A stretch of DNA of 20,191 nucleotides from Bacillota bacterium (GTDB lineage Bacteria; Bacillota; Clostridia; Acetivibrionales; DSM-2933). The stretch covers positions 1-20,191 of the forward strand of contig JAUZPS010000025.1 in the NCBI GenBank assembly GCA_030705945.1, given 5' to 3'. Shown piece after piece: positions 13,474 to 20,191 of the stretch. Position 1 is the stretch's first letter. Every line of letters begins with the position of its first letter. Both the position numbers and the translations under genes were made by a program. The notes under the pieces were generated by a model. It had not been told where the DNA came from. It was given only the letters and a program-made list of their open reading frames with translations, and made no database searches.

Positions 13474-15936
13474 TCAGGTAATGACAGTATTAAATGCTTT
13501 TGCAATAATTATTACATCTAACATATTTATTGAATCATCACTGTTTAAGTCGTAAGATGCAATATACTGGTTGTCTCCGCGTACCGAATTAAATACCTTT
13601 GCTAAAAGAATAACATCTTTCATATTAACAACTCCGTCATTGTCCAAGTCAGCGCTATTTTGAGGTGTAGATGTTGATGTACTGTTAGCAAATGCAGCCA
13701 TAAACACCAGAAGGGAATTCCATCCAAGAGTGTGTTCATTTGTAGTAAATTCAGCGGCGCTTTCCATATAGCATTTGGCAGGGAATATCGATATGTTTGC
13801 GCCATTATATTTATTAGGACCTCCCGGCATAATTCCCTTGGGGATACCTGCTAATCCATCCTCACTCCACGTAGTGAATATTTCTTTAATACAATAGTCA
13901 CCATATCCGGATACCAAGCTCTTTCTCATAGGATTAGCTCCCAGAATCCAGTTTAATGAAGAACGCGCCATCTTGTTAATATCATCAGAATTAGTTCCAA
14001 AAATTGCTGATCCAAGTAAAACTTCCCTGGGACAACCGAGTATTACGCTGTTACTGCCCCAGTAATAATTACCGTTTTCAATTACATTACCCCAAGGATT
14101 GTTTTTGGATCTATTTAGTTTGTTATTTGCCCATTTGGTGAAACTATCTTTAAACCAGCTTTCAACATTACTGTCACGGTTTTTAGCTTTCATATAACTG
14201 TAAAATCCATTTTCCCAACCAAAAGACCCATCTCCGGACTCACTTGCATAAACTTTATTATAATTTGCCTTAACATAATCATTACAACTTGAATCACCAG
14301 TAGCCCTATATAAAGATGCTGCAGCGAAGAACCTTGAGCATTCATCGTTGTCTGCAGGATAAGCTCCGCCCGGAGCTTTAATATTATTGGGATTCTGGAG
14401 AAGAAACGCCCAACCGCTTTTAGCAGCATCTAAACATTTCTTGGCAAAAGCTGAATCATACTTAGAATATATCATTGAAGCCTGAGCTAAAACTCCAACT
14501 GCAGCTGCAGTATCATTTGTGGATTTTATATTCCCGGTACTGTCTTTTTTATCCATTATAACCCTTTGGCCGCTTGAAAAGTTATCTGTAAATGCGACAC
14601 AGCAGTAAAACCCACCGCTTGCAGCTTCTTGCATTTTCAACATCCACTCAAGTTCCCATCTCACCTCATCAAGTATATCAGGAACTCCGTTTCCACTTTC
14701 AGGAATATTATTCTGCTTATCATAAAATACCTCCGGGTACATCTCATAAGCGCTTAATAGATTTGATGCTGACTGCGCCCCGGTAATTACATACTTGTTA
14801 GGATCGCCAGCATCGTACCATCCTTTTGATACATCTTTTGTAATCGATGAATTGGAGGCTAAGGCGCAATTAAAATCTTGAGGCGACTTGTCCTTTCTTG
14901 GATAATCAGCGCAATAGGGAGACGCAAGGTCAATATTAGCGCGTTGATAATAATAGTATTTTGAAGCGTCAACCAATAAAGATTTGAAAGAATCGTTACC
15001 TATTTTAAATTTTGGAGACTTATCTATACCGTCTGCACTGACCGTAATATAGTAATCACCCGTTTGTTTAAGGTCGGTAAATACAGCTTTTAAAACCCTT
15101 TCTCCTGAATCATTTGCGTCATAATCCGCAACGAGAACCAACTGTCCGGTATAAGCAACCGAGTTGTCAGAAACCTTCTTCACCTGAAACTGGGTCCCTG
15201 CAACAGCCTTTAATTCATCCTCAAAACCTGAAACAAGGGCATACTTCTCAGAAGTTTCTGTAAATCCCACCTGATTTACTTTAATAGCAGGAAATCCTTT
15301 TTCTTTATCCGGAGAAGTTATTTTAAGTTGATTTATCCAGACACAAAAGGGATCATCAGTTACTCTGTCGAGAACGATAGCCTTTGCATTGTATGGATCC
15401 ATGCCAAGGGATGGATCTAAAATATCCTTTAATGGTATCTTTACATGTTGCCATGAAGTAGTAACTGTACTGTAACTTGATACAGATTTTGTTATTGTCT
15501 TCTCAACACCCGAAGGTCGTTCGCATACGTGGTCAACTGCGCCGATTTTAAAATTTTCTCCACCATTTTTGCCTTTCACATTAAACTCCAGATATCCGTT
15601 CGGAACATATTGAGTTACATCATGGCAATTCCAGTCAGCCATACAAACTACGACCGACATCCATCCACCTGTAAGCTTCGTTTGAAGATTAAATCTCAAA
15701 GAAGGTAGATTTTGATATGTAACTTGAGTGTCAACAGGCAAATTACTGTTTATGGTTTCCAATTCGCCTGCGCCACAACCGGACCACCCACTTATCTTGT
15801 CTTTGAAAACATAAAAATCAGGAAGGTTTCTCCACCCGGCAGGAGCGCTTGCGTTGACTACCATCATAGGTACGATTGCAGTGGTACACACTACTGCAAT
15901 TAAAACCCATAAAACTAACAAACGTTTACTTTTCAT
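13474..15936 (-). CDS. Cellulosomal GH9 cellulase: CBM30-Ig-GH9-dockerin
   Basis: The protein has 820 residues. The signal peptide covers 1-30. Residues 38-208 match CBM30, the cellulose/glucan-binding module found in front of Ig-GH9 in A. thermocellus CelJ. Residues 216-312 are the Ig-like CelD_N domain (IKVNQVGF...). Residues 315-752 are the GH9 alpha/alpha-barrel, with catalytic-base aspartates in GWYDAGDPNKYV (Asp375, Asp378) and catalytic acid Glu734 in TTNEHTLGWNS. The usual PHHR histidine motif is replaced by GIPKGIMPGGPN, a variant I also associate with CelJ. A short Ser/Thr linker leads to the dockerin (762-820: DLDNDGVVNMKDV, DLNSDDSINMLDV). Expected role: hydrolysis of beta-1,4-glucan (endo or processive) in the cellulosome. 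It starts 19 bp after the GH5 stop with an AAAGGGGGGA ribosome binding site, so the two are one operon. Confidence 0.92.
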   Translation of the reverse strand: MKSKRLLVLWVLIAVVCTTAIVPMMVVNASAPAGWRNLPDFYVFKDKISGWSGCGAGELETINSNLPVDTQVTYQNLPSLRFNLQTKLTGGWMSVVVCMADWNCHDVTQYVPNGYLEFNVKGKNGGENFKIGAVDHVCERPSGVEKTITKSVSSYSTVTTSWQHVKIPLKDILDPSLGMDPYNAKAIVLDRVTDDPFCVWINQLKITSPDKEKGFPAIKVNQVGFTETSEKYALVSGFEDELKAVAGTQFQVKKVSDNSVAYTGQLVLVADYDANDSGERVLKAVFTDLKQTGDYYITVSADGIDKSPKFKIGNDSFKSLLVDASKYYYYQRANIDLASPYCADYPRKDKSPQDFNCALASNSSITKDVSKGWYDAGDPNKYVITGAQSASNLLSAYEMYPEVFYDKQNNIPESGNGVPDILDEVRWELEWMLKMQEAASGGFYCCVAFTDNFSSGQRVIMDKKDSTGNIKSTNDTAAAVGVLAQASMIYSKYDSAFAKKCLDAAKSGWAFLLQNPNNIKAPGGAYPADNDECSRFFAAASLYRATGDSSCNDYVKANYNKVYASESGDGSFGWENGFYSYMKAKNRDSNVESWFKDSFTKWANNKLNRSKNNPWGNVIENGNYYWGSNSVILGCPREVLLGSAIFGTNSDDINKMARSSLNWILGANPMRKSLVSGYGDYCIKEIFTTWSEDGLAGIPKGIMPGGPNKYNGANISIFPAKCYMESAAEFTTNEHTLGWNSLLVFMAAFANSTSTSTPQNSADLDNDGVVNMKDVILLAKVFNSVRGDNQYIASYDLNSDDSINMLDVIIIAKAFNTVIT

Positions 15937-15955
15937 ATAATTATCCCCCCTTTAA

Positions 15956-17347
15956 TTAAAAAGTTATATTAAATTTTGATGCAATCTTGATGACATCGCT
16001 CATATTTATTGCGCCATCATTGTTTACATCGCATTTTCTGTCATAATTACTGCTTGATATTGTTGTATTAAAATGCATCGCTATTAATATGACATCTGAC
16101 ATATTTATGGACCTGTCTCCATTGATATCCTCAGGATTAGCTGAAGTTGGTACTGGCGTATTTGTAGGTGTGTTTGTAGGTATCTTTGTTGGTGTGTTGG
16201 TTGGCGAAGCAGAAACTTTAAATTGTAAATAAAACGCTGCAAGTTGAGTATCCTTAATCTTACATTCAGTTCTGGAATAATGCTCACTGGCATCCCAAAG
16301 AAGAGGGCAAAAGCCCAAATCATAGGCAGTTTTACAAACCGTTGAAAGATAACGTCTTACACTTTCAGGATCTTTATTTTGTGTAACCGTTCCATATTCA
16401 CCCACAATGACAGGAATTCCATTATTCGCGAACTTATTTTTCATTTTTTGAAAATCCGTTTTAACCTGATTAATCTCTGCATCTGTTCCCCAAGTTGTTG
16501 CGCATTTGCCCCATGAAGCATCCTCAGTAAGAATTGTAAAAGTAGATGGATTATAATAGTGCACTGAAATCATCAATTTATTCGCAATGGTATCTTTAGG
16601 CATTTTGAAGTTTGCATCACATGTAAGATCAATATCTGTTGCGTATCCGGCAATCAGAAGACAGCGTGATGAATTATTACTTCCAGATGCCCTGACAATG
16701 TCCACAAATTTCTGATTAATGTTGTTGAGTATATCATATGCGCGTGTTTTGTCTGCCCCCGTTGAACCACTGTATCTGTTCCAAATAGTGTCCCAACAGC
16801 CCTCTTCATTAAGGGATTCCAGAATCAAATTACTTGGATAATCCTTGAAATAGTTGCTTATTTGAGTCCATATTGCAGTATATTTTTTCATAGACTCATC
16901 ATAATTGGTTGCAAAATTTGCGAACCAACCGTTATCCCAATGAATATTTACAATTGCATACATACCAGCATTTGAGCAGTAGTCAACTACCTCTTTAACA
17001 CGCTTTAAGAGATCCTGGTTGATTGTATAATTTGCTCCCATAAGATTTGACCATGCTACCGGGATACGAACAGAGTTAAATCCAGCAGCTTTAACTCCGT
17101 CAATTACCGCCTGGGTTGTAACCGTTGCGCCCCATGCAGTTTCATAGTCTTGCACCGTTTTCCCATTTATCCAATCACCACAGGCTTCCAACGTATTTCC
17201 CAGATTCCATCCAATTCTCATATCACGAACCGTTTCAGCAGCCGTTTTATCCGCTGCATATACATTTGCTGTAAATAGTGGAGTTGCAAGAAGTGTAATC
17301 AATGATAAAAAAGCTACTATTTTTCTAAAAGCATTCCATTGTCTCAT
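15956..17347 (-). CDS. Cellulosomal GH5 cellulase with dockerin
   Basis: The ATG at 17362 lies upstream of GGGAGG, so that motif must be the ribosome binding site of the in-frame ATG at 17347 (sixth codon of the longer frame). I therefore use 463 residues; the numbers below follow the longer frame. The signal peptide ends near residue 36 (VYAAD). Residues 42-383 are a GH5 TIM barrel: IGWNLGNTLEA, RIPVAW, NIHW, LESLNEEG with acid/base Glu186, HYYNP, IVGEYG with nucleophile Glu322, and LLWDASE. Family GH5 includes endo-beta-1,4-glucanases, mannanases and xyloglucanases; cellulase is most likely here, and the subfamily is not assigned. A Thr/Pro linker (386-408) and dockerin (411-468: DINGDRSINMSDV, DVNNDGAINMSDV) complete it. 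It is the first gene of the GH5-GH9 operon, directly downstream of sigI-rsgI. Confidence 0.92.
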   Translation of the reverse strand: MRQWNAFRKIVAFLSLITLLATPLFTANVYAADKTAAETVRDMRIGWNLGNTLEACGDWINGKTVQDYETAWGATVTTQAVIDGVKAAGFNSVRIPVAWSNLMGANYTINQDLLKRVKEVVDYCSNAGMYAIVNIHWDNGWFANFATNYDESMKKYTAIWTQISNYFKDYPSNLILESLNEEGCWDTIWNRYSGSTGADKTRAYDILNNINQKFVDIVRASGSNNSSRCLLIAGYATDIDLTCDANFKMPKDTIANKLMISVHYYNPSTFTILTEDASWGKCATTWGTDAEINQVKTDFQKMKNKFANNGIPVIVGEYGTVTQNKDPESVRRYLSTVCKTAYDLGFCPLLWDASEHYSRTECKIKDTQLAAFYLQFKVSASPTNTPTKIPTNTPTNTPVPTSANPEDINGDRSINMSDVILIAMHFNTTISSSNYDRKCDVNNDGAINMSDVIKIASKFNITF

Positions 17348-17380
17348 ACTTAAACCTCCCATAATATTTAGTTATTTAGT

Positions 17381-17431
17381 TTAGTTAATTGTTTTTATCC
17401 TCAAGAACTACCCTCCTTTCTGGACAGAAAG
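17381..17431 (-). promoter_or_regulatory. Leader hairpin, strong ribosome binding site and 7-codon mini-ORF before GH5
   Basis: On the minus strand CTTTCTG-TC-CAGAAAG (17416-17431) forms a perfect 7-bp hairpin. Its last bases run into GAAAGGAGG (17412-17420), a near-ideal ribosome binding site. Seven bases later a TTG (17404) opens a frame encoding MRIKTIN and a stop at 17381-17383, all ahead of the GH5 start. It could be a leader peptide, a protected ribosome landing site or chance. Confidence 0.35.
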
Positions 17432-17525
17432 TATAAAAACTTAATTAACTTTATCTCTAATTTAAAGAACTATAATGTTCATCATTTTCGTAACTTATAT
17501 AGTTATTCAAACTTATAATATCTAT

Positions 17526-19025
17526 CTAATTCCATGAAATACTGTCAATAAAAACATCCCCTGAAAATCGTTTATCTTTAGCAGCAATTTTTACTCCTAT
17601 TCTTCGAACAGGCAATTTTTCATCATCCAGAACTTTTAATTTAATGGTATTCCAGCTGTTTGGAGTAATCTGGGAGTAAAGAGTCCAGTTTCCTGTCCAC
17701 TCCCATCCGGCATCTTGATAAAAGGGCTCAACTGCTGTTATTTCAGTGGTTTCAGGAATCCAAACATGGAACACAATTGTTGTTCCATGTGTTATGCTGG
17801 GATCAACATTTGAATTAGCTATATATTCGTCATTCCCAGGCTTCATTTGAATTTTCAAACTCTTTGATCCTGCATATGCATTTTCGGAATTGTTATAAAA
17901 TTCAGTTGTATACGTAGTTTTAAAATTCTGGAAACTATTTTCAAAATTGTACTGCGCTGTATCAACCTCTTTCGGTGTATAAGAAGGAATTATTTTCTGC
18001 GTCGGTTTTAAAGTAAAGGTTGGAGTTATATTGTATGCGGGTGTTTTGTATGTGTCAGGAGTAACTCTTACTTTTCCAGTAACTTCAGGTGTAAGTTTGG
18101 ATTGTGGTGTATTGGAAACAACATGTGTATTCATAATAAAAGGTGTGCTTGTAGTTACTGAAGGAGTCGGAATAACAGTATAATTAGTATCTGTTTCACG
18201 AACTTTAGCAGGTGTGCTTTCAGGCAAAATATTTATACTTGTTTTATTCAATGGGTATAATCCATTGTTTTTCAATAAGCTATACAAATTACCTGACTTT
18301 ATTTCTTCAATTGTTATGAGAATCCCCTTTGCTCTTATCCTTTCATAGACCATATATTTCCCTAAAGAAATATTTTTTTCAATAGATTTTTCCTTATAGT
18401 ATTCAGGAACCTTAACAATGTCAAAATTGAATTTCATTCCATACACTCTATGGAGATTATCTTTTAAATTTTCCAACTCTGAATCCAGTCTCTTCTCTGT
18501 ATTTACTCGACTTTTTTTAAAATCACTGGATTTGGGATTGAGAGCCGCCGATACAAGAAGATAATTTGAATTATCTTTATTTGCATTCAAATAGCCTTCT
18601 TTAATAGCTTTATCTATATACTTTTTTAACGCTTCTGTTAATGGAATGTTTTCCAAATCTAAATTCTGTATCAATGCATCAGCATCTTCATTTATAGGAC
18701 GTACATCCTTTACAACACTCTTCCCATCAATAGCAAACTCAATACTTGGATTTATATCAACATCTATGAAAAGCAAATTTTCACTGCTATAAAAGAATTT
18801 CATATAACTGAATACAAGCAAAAGCAAAGCTGCAACTCCAGCAATAGCTGATATATAAATATTTATTCTCCTGCGTTTGACAGTCAGTATATCATTATGT
18901 GAAAAAAATACTTTTTGTCCTAAAAACATTCTTTCACTTCTTTTAATCCCCAGGACTTTGCTTTCAGCAGTCAATACAACTGCTCTATTTTCTTCTAAAC
19001 CAATTATCAACCCTATGTATTTCAT
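17526..19025 (-). CDS. rsgI: RsgI-type transmembrane anti-sigma factor with extracellular sensor domain
   Basis: The protein has 499 residues. Residues 1-52 form the cytoplasmic RsgI N-terminal domain that binds SigI (GLIIGLEENRAVVLTAES). Residues 55-78 form one transmembrane helix. Residues 82-255 are the conserved periplasmic-side RsgI region; VDINPSIEF holds Asn92-Pro93, the bond reported to break by itself in RsgI proteins as a step toward signalled release of SigI. A Thr/Pro linker (268-352) leads to a beta-sandwich of about 145 residues (355-499: YNFE...GSKSLKIQM...WNTIKLKV...GDVFIDSISW) that looks like a carbohydrate-binding module. I cannot assign its family. It is therefore likely to sense a plant polysaccharide. 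The start overlaps the sigI stop by ATGA, with AAAGGGGGGGAT as ribosome binding site. The cellulase genes follow directly. Confidence 0.93.
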   Translation of the reverse strand: MKYIGLIIGLEENRAVVLTAESKVLGIKRSERMFLGQKVFFSHNDILTVKRRRINIYISAIAGVAALLLLVFSYMKFFYSSENLLFIDVDINPSIEFAIDGKSVVKDVRPINEDADALIQNLDLENIPLTEALKKYIDKAIKEGYLNANKDNSNYLLVSAALNPKSSDFKKSRVNTEKRLDSELENLKDNLHRVYGMKFNFDIVKVPEYYKEKSIEKNISLGKYMVYERIRAKGILITIEEIKSGNLYSLLKNNGLYPLNKTSINILPESTPAKVRETDTNYTVIPTPSVTTSTPFIMNTHVVSNTPQSKLTPEVTGKVRVTPDTYKTPAYNITPTFTLKPTQKIIPSYTPKEVDTAQYNFENSFQNFKTTYTTEFYNNSENAYAGSKSLKIQMKPGNDEYIANSNVDPSITHGTTIVFHVWIPETTEITAVEPFYQDAGWEWTGNWTLYSQITPNSWNTIKLKVLDDEKLPVRRIGVKIAAKDKRFSGDVFIDSISWN

Positions 19026-19774
19026 AATGATCCCCCCCTTTCTTCAAAGTGAGCAGGAAATGCTTTCAATTCATCCCGATTACTGCTTAAAACCAGGCAA
19101 ATTGCTATAATAAATACCCTGTGGTTTTCTATTGTTCTCCGGTGAATTTTCAACCGTTCTACCAATTCAGATCGAGGGATTCTCTTGGTATTAATAAATT
19201 TTGTATATAAATCCTTGTTTTCCAATATCTCTTTTGCTATTTTTATACACAGACATCTCGTATCCCTATGTGTGGGAGAATTCTCTATCAAATCATCCCA
19301 TGTTATGCCAAAGGCCATTAAATTCTGCCGTAAAATCAGTATCTCTTCTTTTAGTTCCACTATTTCATATTGATTTTGCGCATCTGATGCAAGGTACCTT
19401 TGTTCAAAGTGTTCTTTATCCTCAATACTTGAAAAAGGTATAGTTTTATCGTCTCTTTTTGTACTTCTTAAATAATCAATGATCCTGTGATTGATCATAA
19501 TATATGAGTACCTGTAAAAGTTTCTTTTTCTATCAAGATCATAATTATCTATTGCTTCATTAAAAGCAGACAAGCCTATACTGAATTCTTCATCATTTTT
19601 AATATCAATATGTCTTTTTAAAATTTTGTATAGCGACTTCATGATAAATGGCATATTTTCACATATAAACCTGTCCCTAAGCTGCAAGTCTCCTCTTCGA
19701 ATACTGACTATTATTTCAATTATTGAATTAATTGAAAATTCGTCTCTTTTTTTTAGTAAGTCCAACCCGAACAA
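19022..19774 (-). CDS. sigI: RNA polymerase sigma factor SigI
   Basis: The SigI family controls cellulosome genes in clostridia and is held inactive by RsgI. In the 253-residue reading from GTG 19783, residues 26-110 form the sigma-2 region (RRGDLQLRDRFI, NDEEFSIGLSAFNEAIDNY, SYIMINHRIIDYLRSTKR). Residues 145-240 form the C-terminal SigI domain with a helix-turn-helix-like end (RIPRSELVERLKIHRRTIEN). The GTG at 19783 overlaps the only ribosome binding site (AGGGAG), while a TTG at 19774 stands 8 bases after it, so I prefer TTG and 250 residues. The stop overlaps the rsgI start. SigI genes usually regulate themselves. No clear SigI-type promoter was found upstream, and a frameshifted ParB-like fragment lies there instead. 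Confidence 0.93.
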   Translation of the reverse strand: MFGLDLLKKRDEFSINSIIEIIVSIRRGDLQLRDRFICENMPFIMKSLYKILKRHIDIKNDEEFSIGLSAFNEAIDNYDLDRKRNFYRYSYIMINHRIIDYLRSTKRDDKTIPFSSIEDKEHFEQRYLASDAQNQYEIVELKEEILILRQNLMAFGITWDDLIENSPTHRDTRCLCIKIAKEILENKDLYTKFINTKRIPRSELVERLKIHRRTIENHRVFIIAICLVLSSNRDELKAFPAHFEERGGSL

Positions 19775-20191
19775 TAAAACCACTCCCTACTTAATAAAGG
19801 CGTAAGTATAAAATATTTTTATGTGGCTTGTCTGATATTTTTTATTAGGTAGTATCAAAAAATAAACTGGTCATTTCAAAAACTTGATATAATAGGTTTT
19901 TGTCATATAAACTTGAACAAGGAGCTTACAATACCATACTGTTTAATTGACTCAGACAGCTCAGTTAATGTCGGTTCGTCAAAGTATTTTCTTGGCTGGT
20001 TTGGTCAGGTTGAAATTCTTCTATTAGGACTTTCAATTGAGTAATATAATTTGACATACAATCAATTCCTTATGTTTTTCTTAAAAGTAATATCGGAATT
20101 TTTTATATAACTTGACACTATGCTTAATATTAAAGTAGAACCTCAAGTTCTGATAATCCCTGCTAGTTTACCCAGATAATTCAAGTTTACC
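19775..20191. other. Upstream region of sigI
   Basis: It contains the AGGGAG ribosome binding site of sigI and the ParB-like fragment (19903-20057). A plus-strand TGATATAAT box near 19885-19893 has no gene after it. I found no pair of boxes I would call the sigI promoter. Bases 20058-20191 show no coding signal. Confidence 0.45.
19903..20057 (-). pseudogene. Frameshifted, truncated ParB-like N-terminal fragment
   Basis: On the minus strand an ATG at 20057, preceded by AAGGAA, opens a frame reading MSNYITQLKVLIEEFQPDQ. Adding one A to the following A-run restores NQPRKYFDEPTLTEL, then SESIKQYGIV, ending at a stop at 19903-19905. The core NQPRKYFDE...L.EL..SI..YGI is the classical start of the ParB/Spo0J/Noc N-terminal domain. 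The later ParB boxes (GERR and so on) and the DNA-binding domain are missing, so this is a dead fragment of about 51 codons. The length (155 bases) is one short of a multiple of three, as expected for a single-base deletion. It could derive from a plasmid or mobile element. Confidence 0.6.

Overview
This AT-rich window comes from a cellulosome-producing, anaerobic Gram-positive bacterium of the Clostridia (Acetivibrio / Ruminiclostridium / Pseudobacteroides type). The evidence is five dockerin-bearing secreted proteins, a SigI/RsgI carbohydrate-sensing pair, strong GGAGG ribosome binding sites and Thr/Pro linkers. The enzyme dockerins carry an 'INMADV...A.xFN' repeat that looks like type II rather than the classical type I dockerin of A. 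thermocellus enzymes. Pseudobacteroides cellulosolvens is known for type II dockerins on its enzymes, so a relative of that species is my best guess. This is an inference from memory, not a database result.

Layout. Positions 1-1845 (+) hold the 3' part of a secreted protein with an FG-GAP-like motif and SH3-like modules. Positions 2241-3980 (+) encode a secreted X module-dockerin followed by a CAP (SCP/PR-1-like) domain. Positions 4757-5387 (+) are a two-gene operon: a small unknown protein and a retropepsin-like aspartic protease. Positions 5975-7621 (-) encode a secreted protein with a copper-amine-oxidase-N (stalk) domain. Positions 8159-8578 (+) encode a small membrane protein. Between these lie degraded gene fragments (5785-5981, 7851-8152, 8575-9134), so the middle of the window looks like a graveyard of decayed or mobile DNA.

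From 19774 down to 9246 all genes read on the minus strand and form a cellulose/hemicellulose module: sigI-rsgI (overlapping by ATGA), GH5-dockerin, CBM30-Ig-GH9-dockerin (19 bp behind GH5), a GH93-like beta-propeller-dockerin, and a clan GH-A hydrolase-CBM3-dockerin. RsgI would sense polysaccharide outside the cell through its C-terminal beta-sandwich and release SigI. The neighbouring secreted enzymes would dock onto a scaffoldin and attack cellulose (GH5, GH9) and arabinan/hemicellulose side chains (GH93-like, GH-A). Regulation of these enzymes by this SigI is inferred from position only; I found no clear SigI promoter.

The most notable structures are: the X-dockerin-CAP fusion; a block of about 280 bp found twice (9008-9290 and 11550-11824) that joins the 3' end of a dockerin gene, a nested double palindrome and the tail of a convergent gene; a frameshifted N-terminal ParB-like fragment upstream of sigI (19903-20057); and a hairpin plus strong ribosome binding site and 7-codon mini-ORF ahead of the GH5 gene.
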